Source: Elusimicrobiota bacterium (lineage in GTDB: Bacteria > Elusimicrobiota > Elusimicrobia > UBA1565 > UBA9628). Taken from it: a stretch of DNA of 38,440 bases. How positions within the stretch are numbered: the stretch's first letter is position 1; each line of letters starts with the position of its first letter. The stretch covers positions 1 through 38,440 of the forward strand of contig JAHFCE010000028.1 in assembly GCA_023249675.1 (NCBI GenBank). The letters are read 5' to 3'. Positions 7,010-17,235 of this stretch are shown one piece after another. The notes under the pieces are model-generated. The model had not been told where the DNA came from. It ran no database searches and worked only from the letters and a program-made list of their open reading frames with translations. A program made the position numbers and the translations under genes.

Positions 7010-8062
7010 ATGGTCGAAAATCTCGAGCACCTCATACGACGCGCGGCCGTGGATCCTCGCCTGCCGCGCACCGCTCTATATAGGGAGCTGCTGCGCTCGG
7101 AAACCTATCTGCTGACCGTCGACGCGCCGCTCGAGGACGGCGAGGTCAAGCGCGTCACCAAGTCCGACGCGTCGTTTCCGGTCTGGGCCGACAAGGATCC
7201 CGAGCTTGGCGGGGTGTGGGTGCCGTTATTTCCCGCGCGCGACCGCGTGCGGGATTTTGTCGCGGCGCGCCGGCTGACGACACCGAAGGGCAAGGAATTC
7301 CTGTGGATGGGCCACATGCCCGGCCAGGTGTTCAACCTGCTGCGCGGCGTTCATCGGTTTGCGGGCATCAAGCTTTTTCTTGATCCCGGCCTGTCCGTGT
7401 CGGTCCCGTGGACGGAGGTGCGCGCTCTGGCCGAGGGCAAGATCGCCGATGAAGGCCCGAAGCGCTACGAACTGCCCTTCGAGCGGCTCGTGATTCCGGC
7501 CGGGGCGCGTCTGTCTTTCGGGAGGATGAAGCCGTGGGTCGGAGAGGAGAAGCCGGTGCTCATGCTGATGCCTGATGCGGGGCGGTTCGCGCCCGAGGAT
7601 CTACGGCGTCTGGTGCGTCTGCCTCTGGGTGCCAAGCACGCGTGGGTGCCGGTCCGGCATTTTCTCCAGATGCTGCGCCGCCTGCAGGCGCTCGGCGGCG
7701 GAGGCGGCCGCTATCTCGAGGATTTATTCGCGTCGCTGCTCGCTTTCGAGATGTATGGCGAGGCGGAGGCGCTGTGCGAGTGGTTCGCGCATCGTGGTCA
7801 CGAGGCTTACGCTTGGGTCGGGCTGTCTGCGATCTACGGGCGCTGCGGGCGCATGGACGAGTGCGCGGAACTGTGCGTGCGGGGCTTGGCGAAGTATCCA
7901 GAGGAGCGTTCGTTCCACATCAACGGCATCCGCGCTTTGGCGGCCATCGGGCGCGCTGAAGAGGCCTCTCGCTACGCGGCGGCGGCCGCTCGCCGCTTTC
8001 CCGGCGATGAAGTGATAGCGGGCCTGCGCGCCAAGCTTACGCCGGCCGCGGCCGCGCTTTAA
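7010..8062 (+). CDS. SseB N-terminal-like domain protein with a C-terminal TPR-like region
   Basis: 350 residues. The N-terminal part, about residues 15-165, resembles the SseB N-terminal domain (PF07179 type): LYRELLRSETYLL, then FPVWADKDPELGG and VWVPLFPAR, followed by a segment ending in IPAGARLSFG. Residues about 230-345 are helical with TPR-like alternation (CEWFAHRGHEAYAWVGLSAI, then GRMDECAELCVRGLAKYP). It probably acts as an intracellular adaptor; no signal peptide is seen. SseB domains occur widely outside type III secretion and no secretion gene is nearby. The start is the ATG at 7010. Confidence 0.65.
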   Translation: MVENLEHLIRRAAVDPRLPRTALYRELLRSETYLLTVDAPLEDGEVKRVTKSDASFPVWADKDPELGGVWVPLFPARDRVRDFVAARRLTTPKGKEFLWMGHMPGQVFNLLRGVHRFAGIKLFLDPGLSVSVPWTEVRALAEGKIADEGPKRYELPFERLVIPAGARLSFGRMKPWVGEEKPVLMLMPDAGRFAPEDLRRLVRLPLGAKHAWVPVRHFLQMLRRLQALGGGGGRYLEDLFASLLAFEMYGEAEALCEWFAHRGHEAYAWVGLSAIYGRCGRMDECAELCVRGLAKYPEERSFHINGIRALAAIGRAEEASRYAAAAARRFPGDEVIAGLRAKLTPAAAAL

Positions 8063-8119
8063 TCGGCATCCTGAGGGAACTTTTCGGCACCCTCGATCGT
8101 CTGGTAGGCCCTACGACCC

Positions 8120-8148
8120 TTGTGGGCCGATGGGGGTATGGGTACAAT
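8120..8148 (+). promoter_or_regulatory. Putative promoter for the coiled-coil gene
   Basis: TTGTGG at 8120-8125, 17-bp spacer, TACAAT at 8143-8148. The -10 matches five of six positions. It overlaps the ATG at 8147, so if the promoter is real, translation must begin at the ATG at 8159, about 4 nt into the transcript. Confidence 0.35.
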
Positions 8149-8368
8149 GTCTGAGGATATGCGTCAGGAAATGAACGAAGTCAAAACGCGCTTGAGCGGT
8201 GTCGAAACAAGACTGAGCGGCGTCGAAACCAAGCTGGCCGGTGTTGAAACCAGACTGGACGGCGTCGACATGCGGTTGACGACCGTTGAGAAGACGACTC
8301 GCAGCCTCGAGATATTTACTTCGGAGATCATCGCCTCCCGCCACGCGCGTACGCTCGCGGACAACTGA
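8147..8368 (+). CDS. Small heptad-repeat coiled-coil protein
   Basis: 73 residues from the ATG at 8147, or 69 from the ATG at 8159. Residues 14-48 are five consecutive heptads of the form T-R-L-x-G-V-E, with Leu and Val at the a/d positions, so a parallel coiled coil that oligomerises is likely. A short C-terminal tail (IFTSEIIASRHARTLADN) follows. There is no signal peptide or membrane segment. Similar heptad proteins often serve as tethers or phage-like accessory proteins, but no specific function can be assigned. The start depends on whether the promoter overlapping 8147 is used. Confidence 0.6.
   Translation: MSEDMRQEMNEVKTRLSGVETRLSGVETKLAGVETRLDGVDMRLTTVEKTTRSLEIFTSEIIASRHARTLADN
8186..8290 (+). 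repeat. Five tandem 21-bp repeats coding for heptads
   Basis: Five in-frame units of 21 bp, each encoding a heptad of the T-R-L-x-G-V-E type. The first three or four units are also similar at the DNA level (for example GGCGTCGAAAC), so the array could expand or contract by slippage without shifting the frame. Confidence 0.8.
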
Positions 8369-8400
8369 AAGACAGGCAGTCTTAGTTTGAGGGCGCCTGC

Positions 8401-11313
8401 TCAGTAAGGGAACAACGCGTCGAGGGGCTTCTCCTCAAACTCACCGAGCGTCTTGAGCCCATCGAGGCCGACGCGGTCGCGGTGGCCGAGAATCCAGACG
8501 GTCAGCGGCTTCGTCTTGAAACGCTGGGCGAATGACTGGAGTTCCGGCAAGGTGTACTTCAGCGAGCGCTCAAAGCGCTTTGGCCCGGGGTCGCCATCCG
8601 CGAGGCCCTGGTCTTCCCAGCCGATCACCGCCCCGGGAATCGAGCGGAAGGGCACCGGGTTCGTTCGGTAGGACTCTTCGATTGATTTCGCCGTTTCGCG
8701 GAAGCGCTTCTCCGAGCCCGGGAAATCCTGGAACAAGGACTGCATGAGCTTGACGGCCTCCGTCGTCTTGTCGGCCTGGCAGCCGAGCCGGCCCCAAAGC
8801 TGGGTGTCATCACCCTTGTCGGCGACGCCGGTGTGGCCGCCTGAGGCGGAATAGGCCAGCGCGCGGGATTCGCGCACTTCCTGGAAGATCACCGCGCTCA
8901 TGTCGCCGCCCATGTACTCGGAGTAGAACTGGTAATCGACGACGTGTTCGGGGTCGAAGATCTCATCGGCGGCGAACAGGCCGACCCGGGCCTGGACCAT
9001 GTCGCGGTGCGTGAACAGGACTCGCGGCGAGGCCGGGCGCAGGAGTTTGAGCGGGATGCGCGGCGGAACGGGGCGCAGGCGCCGGCCGGTGTCGAGCAGC
9101 TTGCCGATCTCGCGCGGCGAGCGGTTGCCGATGTAGGCGACGCGCGCGGGATAGAGCATGAAGTCGCGGATGAGCGTCTTGAGCCGGGCTTCATTGAGGG
9201 TCTTGAGTTCCGCGTTGTTGAGGCGCTTGAGCACGCTGCTCTCGCGCCCGCGCGCGGCGACCTGGCCGAGGGCGGCGTGCACCGCGCCGGGGTCCTTCTT
9301 TTCGTCCTCGCGCGCGCCAAGCTCGACCTCGATCATTTTCTGCAGGGTTCCGGGCTCGATATTGGGCCAGTCGAATCGCTGGGCCATCAGCTCGAGCGAG
9401 GGCCATAGGTTTCGGTCGAGACCGGATAGGTGTATCGCCGTGTCCTGCTCGCCGCAGGAGTAGGACAGTGCGGTGCCGAGGGCGAACAGCTTTTTCTTAA
9501 ACTCGTCGGCCGACCAGGGGCCGGCGCCGGAGAGTTCGAGCAGGTCGACGGCGGCGCACAGTTCGCGCTCCGCCAGCGAGCCGCGCTCGTAGCGGAACGC
9601 GAGGGAGAACAGGTCGTTGTACGGATTCTTCGCCGAGTACAGGCGGCCGCCGGAGGTCGCCGTGATCTGATAGTCGCGTCCGGAGACGAGCCACCTTGGC
9701 TCGAGCGGCGGGGCCGGGATCGCGAGAATTTCCTTCATAAACGCCGATTCGCGGGAGGGGTCGATCGTGATATGCGTGAAGGAGGGCTTGGAGATTTTCG
9801 GCACTGCGGGCTTGGCGTCGCGGCGGTAGACGATGATCCGATCGGGGCCTAGATACTTGTTGGCCACGCGCACGACATCGGCCTTCGTGACTTTGCGGAT
9901 GCGGTCGAGGCGCGAGGCCGCGCGCTCCCAGGGCTCGACGGCGATAAACGAGCCGGCCATCAGGTCGGCGCGAGCTTCGTTGGACTCGAGCCGGGCTTTC
10001 TCGTGGAGTTCGTACTGCACGATGACGGCGGCGACGTCGTTCTCGCTGAAGTCCCCGGCCTTGAGGGCGTCGATCACCGCAAGCAGAAGGGCCGCGGCTT
10101 CCTCGGGCGTTTGGCCCTTCTTGGTCACGGCCCAGGCATTCCAGGAGCCGGCATCGTTGCGCAGGTAGGTGTACGAGCCGGAGGCTTTCACTTTTTGGGC
10201 TTGATTGAGACGCAGATCGAGCAGGCCCGCCGCCGCATTGTCGACAAGCGTGTCCATGACCGCGAGCACGTCGGCGTCGGGGTGCGAATGCGGTGCGGTC
10301 AGCCACGCGAGCTCGACTTTCTGCTCGGCCTCGTACTTGACCTCGTACTTCTCCTCGCCCTTGGGCTTGGGCAGCTCCCATTTGGGCAGGTCGGGCAGCG
10401 GGTGCGGCGTCCACGTCCCGAAATGCCTTTTGATGAGCTCGAGCGTTCTGGCGCGGTCGAAGTCGCCGGAGAGTACCAACGCCATGTTGTTGGGCGCGTA
10501 CCAGCGGTCGTAGAACGCGTACATCTTCGCGAGCGACGGGTTCTTCAGGTGCTCGATGCTGCCGAGCGTCGGCTGCTGTCCGTACGGGTGATTTTTGTAG
10601 AGGCGTTTTTGAAGTTCCTCATAGAGAATCCGCTCGGCGTTGTCGAGCGCGCGGTTCTTCTCTTCGTAGACGGCTTCGATCTCGGTCTGGAACAGGCGGA
10701 AGACGGGGCTTTTGAAGCGTTCGGCTTCGACCGTGGCCCAGGCTTCGAGGCGGTTGGCGGGAATGCTCACGACGTACACCGTCTGCTCATCGGAGGTATA
10801 CGCGTTGAGGCCCTCGGCGCCGATGCTGCGGTAGAAGCGGTCGAACTCGTTGGGGACGGCGAACGCGCAGGCGCGGCCGTTGACCGCGTCGATGTCTTTA
10901 TAGATCTTGGCGCGGGCGGCTGCGTCCTTGCTCTTGAACAGTTCCTCGTACAGCGCGCGGATGCGCTCCAGGTGCGGGCGCTCCTTTTCGTAGTCGAGCG
11001 TCCCGAGGCGCGAGGTGCCCTTGAAGAACATGTGCTCAAGGTAATGGGCCATGCCGGTGCTGTCGGCAGGATCGTTCTTGGAGCCGGCGCGCACGATGAC
11101 GCGAGCCGAGACGCGGGGCTCGCCTTTGTTCGGGCTGAGGTAGACGGTCAGGCCGTTGGAAAGCCGGTGGATCGTGATGCCCAGCGCGTCGTCGGGCCGC
11201 GGGACTTCCTGCACCGCGGGCACGGTCGGCGCGAGGGAGATGGGGGGCTTCGGTTTGGCCGCTGCCGGAACGGCGAAGGTGAGGGCGAGGATCCATGAGG
11301 CAAACATTTTCAT
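8401..11313 (-). CDS. Secreted M16-family zinc metallopeptidase (pitrilysin/insulinase-like)
   Basis: 970 residues with an N-terminal signal peptide (about 1-19, ending AVPAAA). The inverted zinc motif HYLEH is at residues 90-94, with the third ligand in the EAVYEEKNR segment near residue 217. The length fits a two-homology-unit M16 protease in which the N-terminal half is catalytic and the C-terminal half (about 540-970) is inactive. Such proteases degrade peptides in the periplasm or process secreted proteins. The ATG at 11313 overlaps the upstream DUF4015 gene stop by 4 bp (ATGA), with AGGAG at a suitable distance inside that gene. The upstream gene is also secreted, so the pair probably acts in the same compartment. 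Confidence 0.92.
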   Translation of the reverse strand: MKMFASWILALTFAVPAAAKPKPPISLAPTVPAVQEVPRPDDALGITIHRLSNGLTVYLSPNKGEPRVSARVIVRAGSKNDPADSTGMAHYLEHMFFKGTSRLGTLDYEKERPHLERIRALYEELFKSKDAAARAKIYKDIDAVNGRACAFAVPNEFDRFYRSIGAEGLNAYTSDEQTVYVVSIPANRLEAWATVEAERFKSPVFRLFQTEIEAVYEEKNRALDNAERILYEELQKRLYKNHPYGQQPTLGSIEHLKNPSLAKMYAFYDRWYAPNNMALVLSGDFDRARTLELIKRHFGTWTPHPLPDLPKWELPKPKGEEKYEVKYEAEQKVELAWLTAPHSHPDADVLAVMDTLVDNAAAGLLDLRLNQAQKVKASGSYTYLRNDAGSWNAWAVTKKGQTPEEAAALLLAVIDALKAGDFSENDVAAVIVQYELHEKARLESNEARADLMAGSFIAVEPWERAASRLDRIRKVTKADVVRVANKYLGPDRIIVYRRDAKPAVPKISKPSFTHITIDPSRESAFMKEILAIPAPPLEPRWLVSGRDYQITATSGGRLYSAKNPYNDLFSLAFRYERGSLAERELCAAVDLLELSGAGPWSADEFKKKLFALGTALSYSCGEQDTAIHLSGLDRNLWPSLELMAQRFDWPNIEPGTLQKMIEVELGAREDEKKDPGAVHAALGQVAARGRESSVLKRLNNAELKTLNEARLKTLIRDFMLYPARVAYIGNRSPREIGKLLDTGRRLRPVPPRIPLKLLRPASPRVLFTHRDMVQARVGLFAADEIFDPEHVVDYQFYSEYMGGDMSAVIFQEVRESRALAYSASGGHTGVADKGDDTQLWGRLGCQADKTTEAVKLMQSLFQDFPGSEKRFRETAKSIEESYRTNPVPFRSIPGAVIGWEDQGLADGDPGPKRFERSLKYTLPELQSFAQRFKTKPLTVWILGHRDRVGLDGLKTLGEFEEKPLDALFPY

Positions 11314-12386
11314 CGTTTCTCCTGGAGCTTAACGACCGGTCCGGCTTGTATCGCCGACCACGAGTAATGGTTTTGCGCGTTCCAGAGTATCCAGCCGCGG
11401 ACGCCGAGTTCCTCGGCGGCGAGGATTTGCGCGCGCACATGGGCGGGGGTGTAGCGCACGCCCATCGAAAAGTCCTGCAGATACGGGCGCAGGGTTCCGG
11501 GGCGGGAGCCGAGGCGCTCGAGCGCGTCCGCAACGCCGTGATGGACCGTCTCGTACGGGGAGCGGTTCGGGTTTCTGAGACCGTACTCGCCGTGGGCGTA
11601 ATGCGACGGATACATCATCGGCGAGACGTAGTCGACGAGGTCCGCCATTCGGTCCAAGGTCTGGCCGATGCCCATGCCGTCGTCGACGCTCGTGGTCAGG
11701 CCGAAAGTGTCGATCGAGAGCTTGACGCCGAGGGGCTTGAGGCGCGCGCCGGCGAGCGTGAGCAGCTCGCGCAGAGCCGCGGACGCCGTCGCGGGGGAGT
11801 GGTCCTGGCGCGAGTAGCGGCACTGGCGGGTCTTGCCGTCGGAGGGGAAGCGGATGTAGTCGAATTGGATCTCATCGAAGCCCGCGGCCGCGGCGCGCGA
11901 GGCGATGTCGATCGCGTAGTCCCAGATCTCTTTTTTGTACGGATCCACCCAGGCCGTGCCCTTGTCGTTGGTCCAGATGCGACCATCGGGAAAATGCACT
12001 GCGAGGTCGGGTCGGGCGCGTGCGAGGTGGTCATCCTTGAAGATCGCGATGCGCGCGATCGTGTAGATGCCGTTATCCTTGAAATCTTTGACGGCGAGCG
12101 GGAGATCGGCGATCGCGTTGGCAAACGCGCCGGTCTTCACAGCGAGCGGCACGTCGCGCACGAAGACCTGCCCGTCATAGTCCTTGAGCGCGATGACGAC
12201 GGCGTTGAAGCCTCCGTTTTTCATGTCGCCCACGAAGCGGCGGCGGGCCTTGGTCGAACCCGCGGCCCAGCCGGTGAAGTGCACGCCCCGGAAGGTGGCC
12301 GTCGATGCCGGGGCCTCAGTGTGGGTCTGAGCGAAAGAGGAGAGTGGGGCGAAAAGCGCCAGCAGCAGCGGGGAAATCTTCAGCAC
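11310..12386 (-). CDS. Secreted DUF4015-type putative glycoside hydrolase
   Basis: 358 residues with a signal peptide (MLKISPLLLALFAPLSSFAQ). The mature part has TIM-barrel features of the PF13200/DUF4015 group: FRGVHFTGWAAG at the start, FDEIQFDYIRFPSDG in the middle with likely catalytic acidic residues, DYVSPMMYPSHYAHGEYG, and a GWILWNAQNHYSW segment near the end. The family is glycosyl-hydrolase-like and probably acts on cell-wall or surface polysaccharide; the substrate is not known. The start is GTG at 12386. It is divergent from sufB and heads a two-gene unit with the M16 protease. Confidence 0.88.
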   Translation of the reverse strand: MLKISPLLLALFAPLSSFAQTHTEAPASTATFRGVHFTGWAAGSTKARRRFVGDMKNGGFNAVVIALKDYDGQVFVRDVPLAVKTGAFANAIADLPLAVKDFKDNGIYTIARIAIFKDDHLARARPDLAVHFPDGRIWTNDKGTAWVDPYKKEIWDYAIDIASRAAAAGFDEIQFDYIRFPSDGKTRQCRYSRQDHSPATASAALRELLTLAGARLKPLGVKLSIDTFGLTTSVDDGMGIGQTLDRMADLVDYVSPMMYPSHYAHGEYGLRNPNRSPYETVHHGVADALERLGSRPGTLRPYLQDFSMGVRYTPAHVRAQILAAEELGVRGWILWNAQNHYSWSAIQAGPVVKLQEKR

Positions 12387-12420
12387 CGGGAGAAACTACC
12401 AAATCCGGACCGACCCGTCC

Positions 12421-12445
12421 ATTCTTGACTAAAACAGTCAGGAAT
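12421..12445. promoter_or_regulatory. Predicted IscR type 1-like Rrf2 operator
   Basis: TTGACTAAAACAGTCA contains the dyad TGACT-AAAAC-AGTCA. Over 25 positions (12421-12445) it agrees with my recollection of the E. coli IscR type 1 consensus (ATASYYGACTRWWWYAGTCRRSTAT) at all but two positions. It covers the -35 and part of the spacer of the sufB promoter, so binding would repress. The probable binder is the Rrf2 protein encoded in the same operon at 18040. Confidence 0.7.
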
Positions 12446-12453
12446 GATATACT
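12425..12453 (+). promoter_or_regulatory. suf operon promoter
   Basis: TTGACT at 12425-12430, a 17-bp spacer and TATACT at 12448-12453: five of six matches in each hexamer with ideal spacing. The -10 ends 5 nt before the GTG start of sufB, so the transcript should begin at or next to the start codon. The -35 lies inside an IscR-like inverted repeat. Confidence 0.75.
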
Positions 12454-12458
12454 GAGGC

Positions 12459-13898
<1,440 letters not shown>

Positions 13899-13899
13899 T

Positions 13900-14667
13900 A
13901 TGCTGAAAATTAAGGGTCTGCACGCGACAGTCGGGGGCAAGGCCATTCTCAAGGGGCTCGACCTGGAGGTCAAGGCCGGGGCGGTCCATGCGATCATGGG
14001 TCCGAACGGTTCGGGCAAGAGCACGCTTTCCTACGTGCTGGCCGGCCGCGAGGGCTATGCCGTCACCGAAGGCTCCGCGACGTATCAGGGCGCGGATCTG
14101 CTGGCGATGGCTCCTGAGGTTCGCGCGCGCGAGGGCGTGTTCCTCGCGTTCCAGTACCCTGTTGAGATTCCCGGCGTTTCCAACAAGTACTTTCTGAAGG
14201 CCGCCTACAACGCCCAGCGCAAGCACCGCGGCGAGCCCGAGATGGACGCCGGTGCGTTCCTTAAGTTCATCAAGGAGAAGGCCAAGCTCGTCGAGATGGA
14301 TCCCTCCTTTCTCAACCGTTCGGTCAACGAGGGCTTCTCCGGCGGCGAGAAGAAACGCAACGAGATTCTCCAGCTGGCGGTGCTCGAGCCGAAGCTGGCG
14401 CTCCTCGATGAGACCGATTCCGGCCTCGACATCGACGCGCTCAAGATCGTCGCGAACGGAATCAATAAGCTGCGCCATCCCGCGCGCGCCGTAGTGCTCG
14501 TCACGCACTATCAGCGCCTGCTCGACTACATCGTGCCCGATTTCGTCCATGTTCTCTCCGGTGGCCGGATCGTCAAGTCCGGCGGCAAGGAACTTGCCCT
14601 GCAGCTCGAGAAGGAGGGCTACGGCTGGATCGAGGATCAGTCGGGCACCGCCCGGGTGACCGTGTGA
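13900..14667 (+). CDS. sufC: Fe-S cluster assembly ATPase SufC
   Basis: 255-residue ABC-type ATPase that drives the SufBCD scaffold. Walker [10 protein letters not shown] (about residues 34-42), the [14 protein letters not shown]-loop region typical of SufC, signature [13 protein letters not shown], Walker [13 protein letters not shown] and H-loop VTHYQR are present. The LDETDSGLD form is specific to SufC and not transporter ATPases, and there is no membrane partner. It begins 1 bp after sufB and overlaps sufD by 4 bp (GTGA). Confidence 0.97.
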   Translation: MLKIKGLHATVGGKAILKGLDLEVKAGAVHAIMGPNGSGKSTLSYVLAGREGYAVTEGSATYQGADLLAMAPEVRAREGVFLAFQYPVEIPGVSNKYFLKAAYNAQRKHRGEPEMDAGAFLKFIKEKAKLVEMDPSFLNRSVNEGFSGGEKKRNEILQLAVLEPKLALLDETDSGLDIDALKIVANGINKLRHPARAVVLVTHYQRLLDYIVPDFVHVLSGGRIVKSGGKELALQLEKEGYGWIEDQSGTARVTV

Positions 14668-15986
14668 CCGCGACTCTTTCCGCCGCACCCGCGTTCATGG
14701 CGGGTATGGCCGAGGCCTACGCGGCCGTGCCGGAGGGGCCGCAATGGCTCGCGGCGGCCCGCGCGGCGGCCTTGGCTTCCTTTGAGACGCAGGGCGCGCC
14801 GACATCCCGGCGCGAGGACTGGCGCTTTACCCCGATCGAAGCCATCGCCTCGATTTCTTATCGCTGTGCCGGCCGTCCCGAGCGCCGCGGCGCCGGGGCG
14901 GGCAAGGCGTTGTGTCCGCTCGCCTTCCATCAAATCGTGCTTGAGAATGGGCGTCTGTCGCGCGAGCGCTCGGTCCTCTCGGGCCTGCCCAAGGGCGTGA
15001 CCGTGCAGGGTATGGCTGAGGCGTTGGCCGATTCACCCGATGCGCTGCGCGCATTCCTTGAGAAAGTCCCCAAGGGGCTGCCTTTCGCGGCTCTCGCGGC
15101 GGGACTATTCCGCGACGGCGTGTTCATACGCCTCGGTCGAGGCGTTCGCCTTGATAGGCCGATTCATATCCTCGAATCTTCCGCGCCGGACGCGTCGCGC
15201 GGGCCGGCGATGGCGCATCTGCGCTCGTTGATCGTTCTCGAACCTGGCGCCGAGGCCGAAGTCGTCGAGGAGTCTCTTGGCGAGCCGGGCGCGCCCTTTT
15301 GGAGCAATGCGTTGATCGAAGTCGAGTTGGGCGAGAACTCGGGGCTCAAGCACTATCGCCTCCAGCGCGAGGCGCACGAAGGAGTTCGGAGCCTGGCGAC
15401 CTTAGTCCGCGTCGGCCGTCACGCGCGCTACGAGTCGCATGTCTTCACCTTGGGCGGCGCTTTGGTCCGCAAGGATCTGCGCGTGACCCTTGACGGTGAG
15501 GGCGCTCACTGTGTGCTCAACGGCCTGTCGCTGCAGCATGGCCGCGAGATCGTTGACCACCACACGCTCGTTTCGCACGAGGCGATCGGGGGGACGACCC
15601 GCCAGCTTTACAAGGCGGTGCTCGATGAGAAGTCCCGCTTCGTGTTCGACGGCCTGATCGCGGTCCGTCCCGGCGCGCAGAAAACCGACGCGCAGGTCTA
15701 CAACCGAAACCTCCTTCTGTCCGAGGACGCCTCGGTCAACACGAACCCCGAATTTAAGATCTACGCCGACGACGTTTCCTGCAAGCACGGCGGCACGATC
15801 GGCCAGCTTTCCCCCGAGGCGCTGTTCTACCTGCGCTCGCGCGGCATTGGCGAGGGCGAGGCCCGCCGCCTGCTGGTCTACGCATTCGGCTCCGAGATGG
15901 TTGAGCGCGTCAAGCTCGAGCCCCTGCGCGTCGCGCTCGCGGCCGCCCTGCGCGCGCGCATGCCCGAAGCCGCGGAGGCCGCATGA
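14664..15986 (+). CDS. sufD: Fe-S cluster assembly protein SufD
   Basis: 440 residues, partner of SufB in the SufBC2D scaffold. The N-terminal part is the variable helical region (with [11 protein letters not shown] near residues 47-57). The C-terminal half is the SufBD beta-helix with [19 protein letters not shown] and the conserved [21 protein letters not shown] block containing the family His. It starts at GTG 14664 inside the sufC stop and overlaps sufS by 4 bp. Sequence after HHTLV clearly matches SufD rather than a second SufB. Confidence 0.95.
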   Translation: MTATLSAAPAFMAGMAEAYAAVPEGPQWLAAARAAALASFETQGAPTSRREDWRFTPIEAIASISYRCAGRPERRGAGAGKALCPLAFHQIVLENGRLSRERSVLSGLPKGVTVQGMAEALADSPDALRAFLEKVPKGLPFAALAAGLFRDGVFIRLGRGVRLDRPIHILESSAPDASRGPAMAHLRSLIVLEPGAEAEVVEESLGEPGAPFWSNALIEVELGENSGLKHYRLQREAHEGVRSLATLVRVGRHARYESHVFTLGGALVRKDLRVTLDGEGAHCVLNGLSLQHGREIVDHHTLVSHEAIGGTTRQLYKAVLDEKSRFVFDGLIAVRPGAQKTDAQVYNRNLLLSEDASVNTNPEFKIYADDVSCKHGGTIGQLSPEALFYLRSRGIGEGEARRLLVYAFGSEMVERVKLEPLRVALAAALRARMPEAAEAA

Positions 15987-17233
15987 GCGCGTTCAACGCC
16001 GCCAAGCTGCGCGCCGACTTCCCGATCATGAAGCGCCTTGTGCGCGGCAAGCCCCTTGCCTATCTCGATAACGCGGCGACCACGCAGAAGCCGCGCCAAG
16101 TGATCCAGTCTCTTGTCGATTTCTACGAGAAGCACAACGCGAACGTGCATCGCGGCGTCCACACCTTGTCCGAGGAGTCGACGGGCATGGCGGAGGCGAC
16201 GCGGACCAAACTGGCCGTATTCGTCGGCGCGCCGAAACCGGAGACGTTGATCTTTACGCGCAACGCGACGGAGTCGATCAATCTTGTGGCCCACGCGTGG
16301 GGGCGAAAATTTTTGAAGGCGGGTGACATGGTGCTGTCCACCGAGATGGAGCACCACTCGAACCTCGTGCCGTGGCAGCTGCTCGCGGCCGAGCGCGGCA
16401 TCAAGCTTAAGTTCGTGCCGGTCGAGCCCGATGGCACGCTTGACCTGGCCAAGGTCAAGGCGCTGCTGGCCGAGAGCCCCAAGCTTTTTACTTTTACCGC
16501 GCTCTCCAATGCGATCGGTACCGTCAACCCCGTTGCCGAACTCATCAAGCTCGGCAGGGCGGCGGGGGCAACGATCCATGTGGACGCTTGCCAGTGGGCT
16601 CCGCACCGCCCGATAGACCTCAAGACATGGGGCGCCGACTTCGTCTCCTTCTCCGCGCACAAGATGCTGGGGCCCACGGGTGTGGGCGTGCTCTGGGGTC
16701 GCGAGGAGCTGCTCGCCGCGATGGACCCGTTTCTCGGCGGCGGCGACATGATCTCCCGCGTCACGCTCGAGAAGTCCTCATGGAACGAGCTTCCGTACAA
16801 GTTCGAGGCGGGCACGCCGAACTTCGCCGACCAGGTCGCCTTCGGCCCCGCGCTCGACTATTTGACCTCGGTCGGTCTTGAGAATATTTCTGCGCATGAG
16901 CACGCTTTGGCCGCGAAGGCCCGCGCGATTCTTGAAGCCGAGGGCATAACGATATTGGGTCCGCAGGACTCGGCCAAGCGTTCGGGCGTCGTCTCGTTCA
17001 ACGTTCCGGGCGTGCATCCTCATGATGTCGGCACGACTTTTGATCTCGAAGGCGTCGCCGTTCGTGTCGGCCACCACTGCTGCCAGCCCCTCATGAACAA
17101 GCTGCAGTGCGGCGGGACCGTGCGCGCGAGCTTTTATCTTTACAACGATGAATCGGACCTCGAGTCTTTCGCGCGCGCGCTCAAGCGCACGCTTGAATTC
17201 TTCAAGGTCAAGCCGAAGGCGGGGGTACTCTGA
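15983..17233 (+). CDS. sufS: Cysteine desulfurase SufS
   Basis: 416-residue PLP enzyme that removes sulfur from cysteine and passes it on as persulfide. PLP Lys227 sits in SFSAHKMLGPTGVG; the cofactor-stacking His is in EMEHHSNLVPW (124-125); the catalytic Cys366 is in RVGHHCCQPLM, the class II (SufS) arrangement. A second Cys (367) follows it, and DACQ replaces the more usual DGAQ near residue 201. It overlaps sufD by 4 bp and lies 2 bp before sufU, its predicted sulfur-acceptor partner. Confidence 0.96.
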   Translation: MSAFNAAKLRADFPIMKRLVRGKPLAYLDNAATTQKPRQVIQSLVDFYEKHNANVHRGVHTLSEESTGMAEATRTKLAVFVGAPKPETLIFTRNATESINLVAHAWGRKFLKAGDMVLSTEMEHHSNLVPWQLLAAERGIKLKFVPVEPDGTLDLAKVKALLAESPKLFTFTALSNAIGTVNPVAELIKLGRAAGATIHVDACQWAPHRPIDLKTWGADFVSFSAHKMLGPTGVGVLWGREELLAAMDPFLGGGDMISRVTLEKSSWNELPYKFEAGTPNFADQVAFGPALDYLTSVGLENISAHEHALAAKARAILEAEGITILGPQDSAKRSGVVSFNVPGVHPHDVGTTFDLEGVAVRVGHHCCQPLMNKLQCGGTVRASFYLYNDESDLESFARALKRTLEFFKVKPKAGVL

Positions 17234-17235
17234 GT

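Noticed and set aside
8186-8290. CRISPR-like array
   Set aside because: The 21-bp units are contiguous without spacers, in frame and encode heptads; no cas genes nearby.
8369-8383. Terminator AAGAC/GTCTT between the coiled-coil and M16 genes
   Set aside because: Only 5 bp of stem and no T-tract on either strand.
10003-11298. A 431-codon plus-strand frame opposite the M16 peptidase
   Set aside because: Shadow of the peptidase; composition is low-complexity and the HxxEH-bearing strand is clearly coding.
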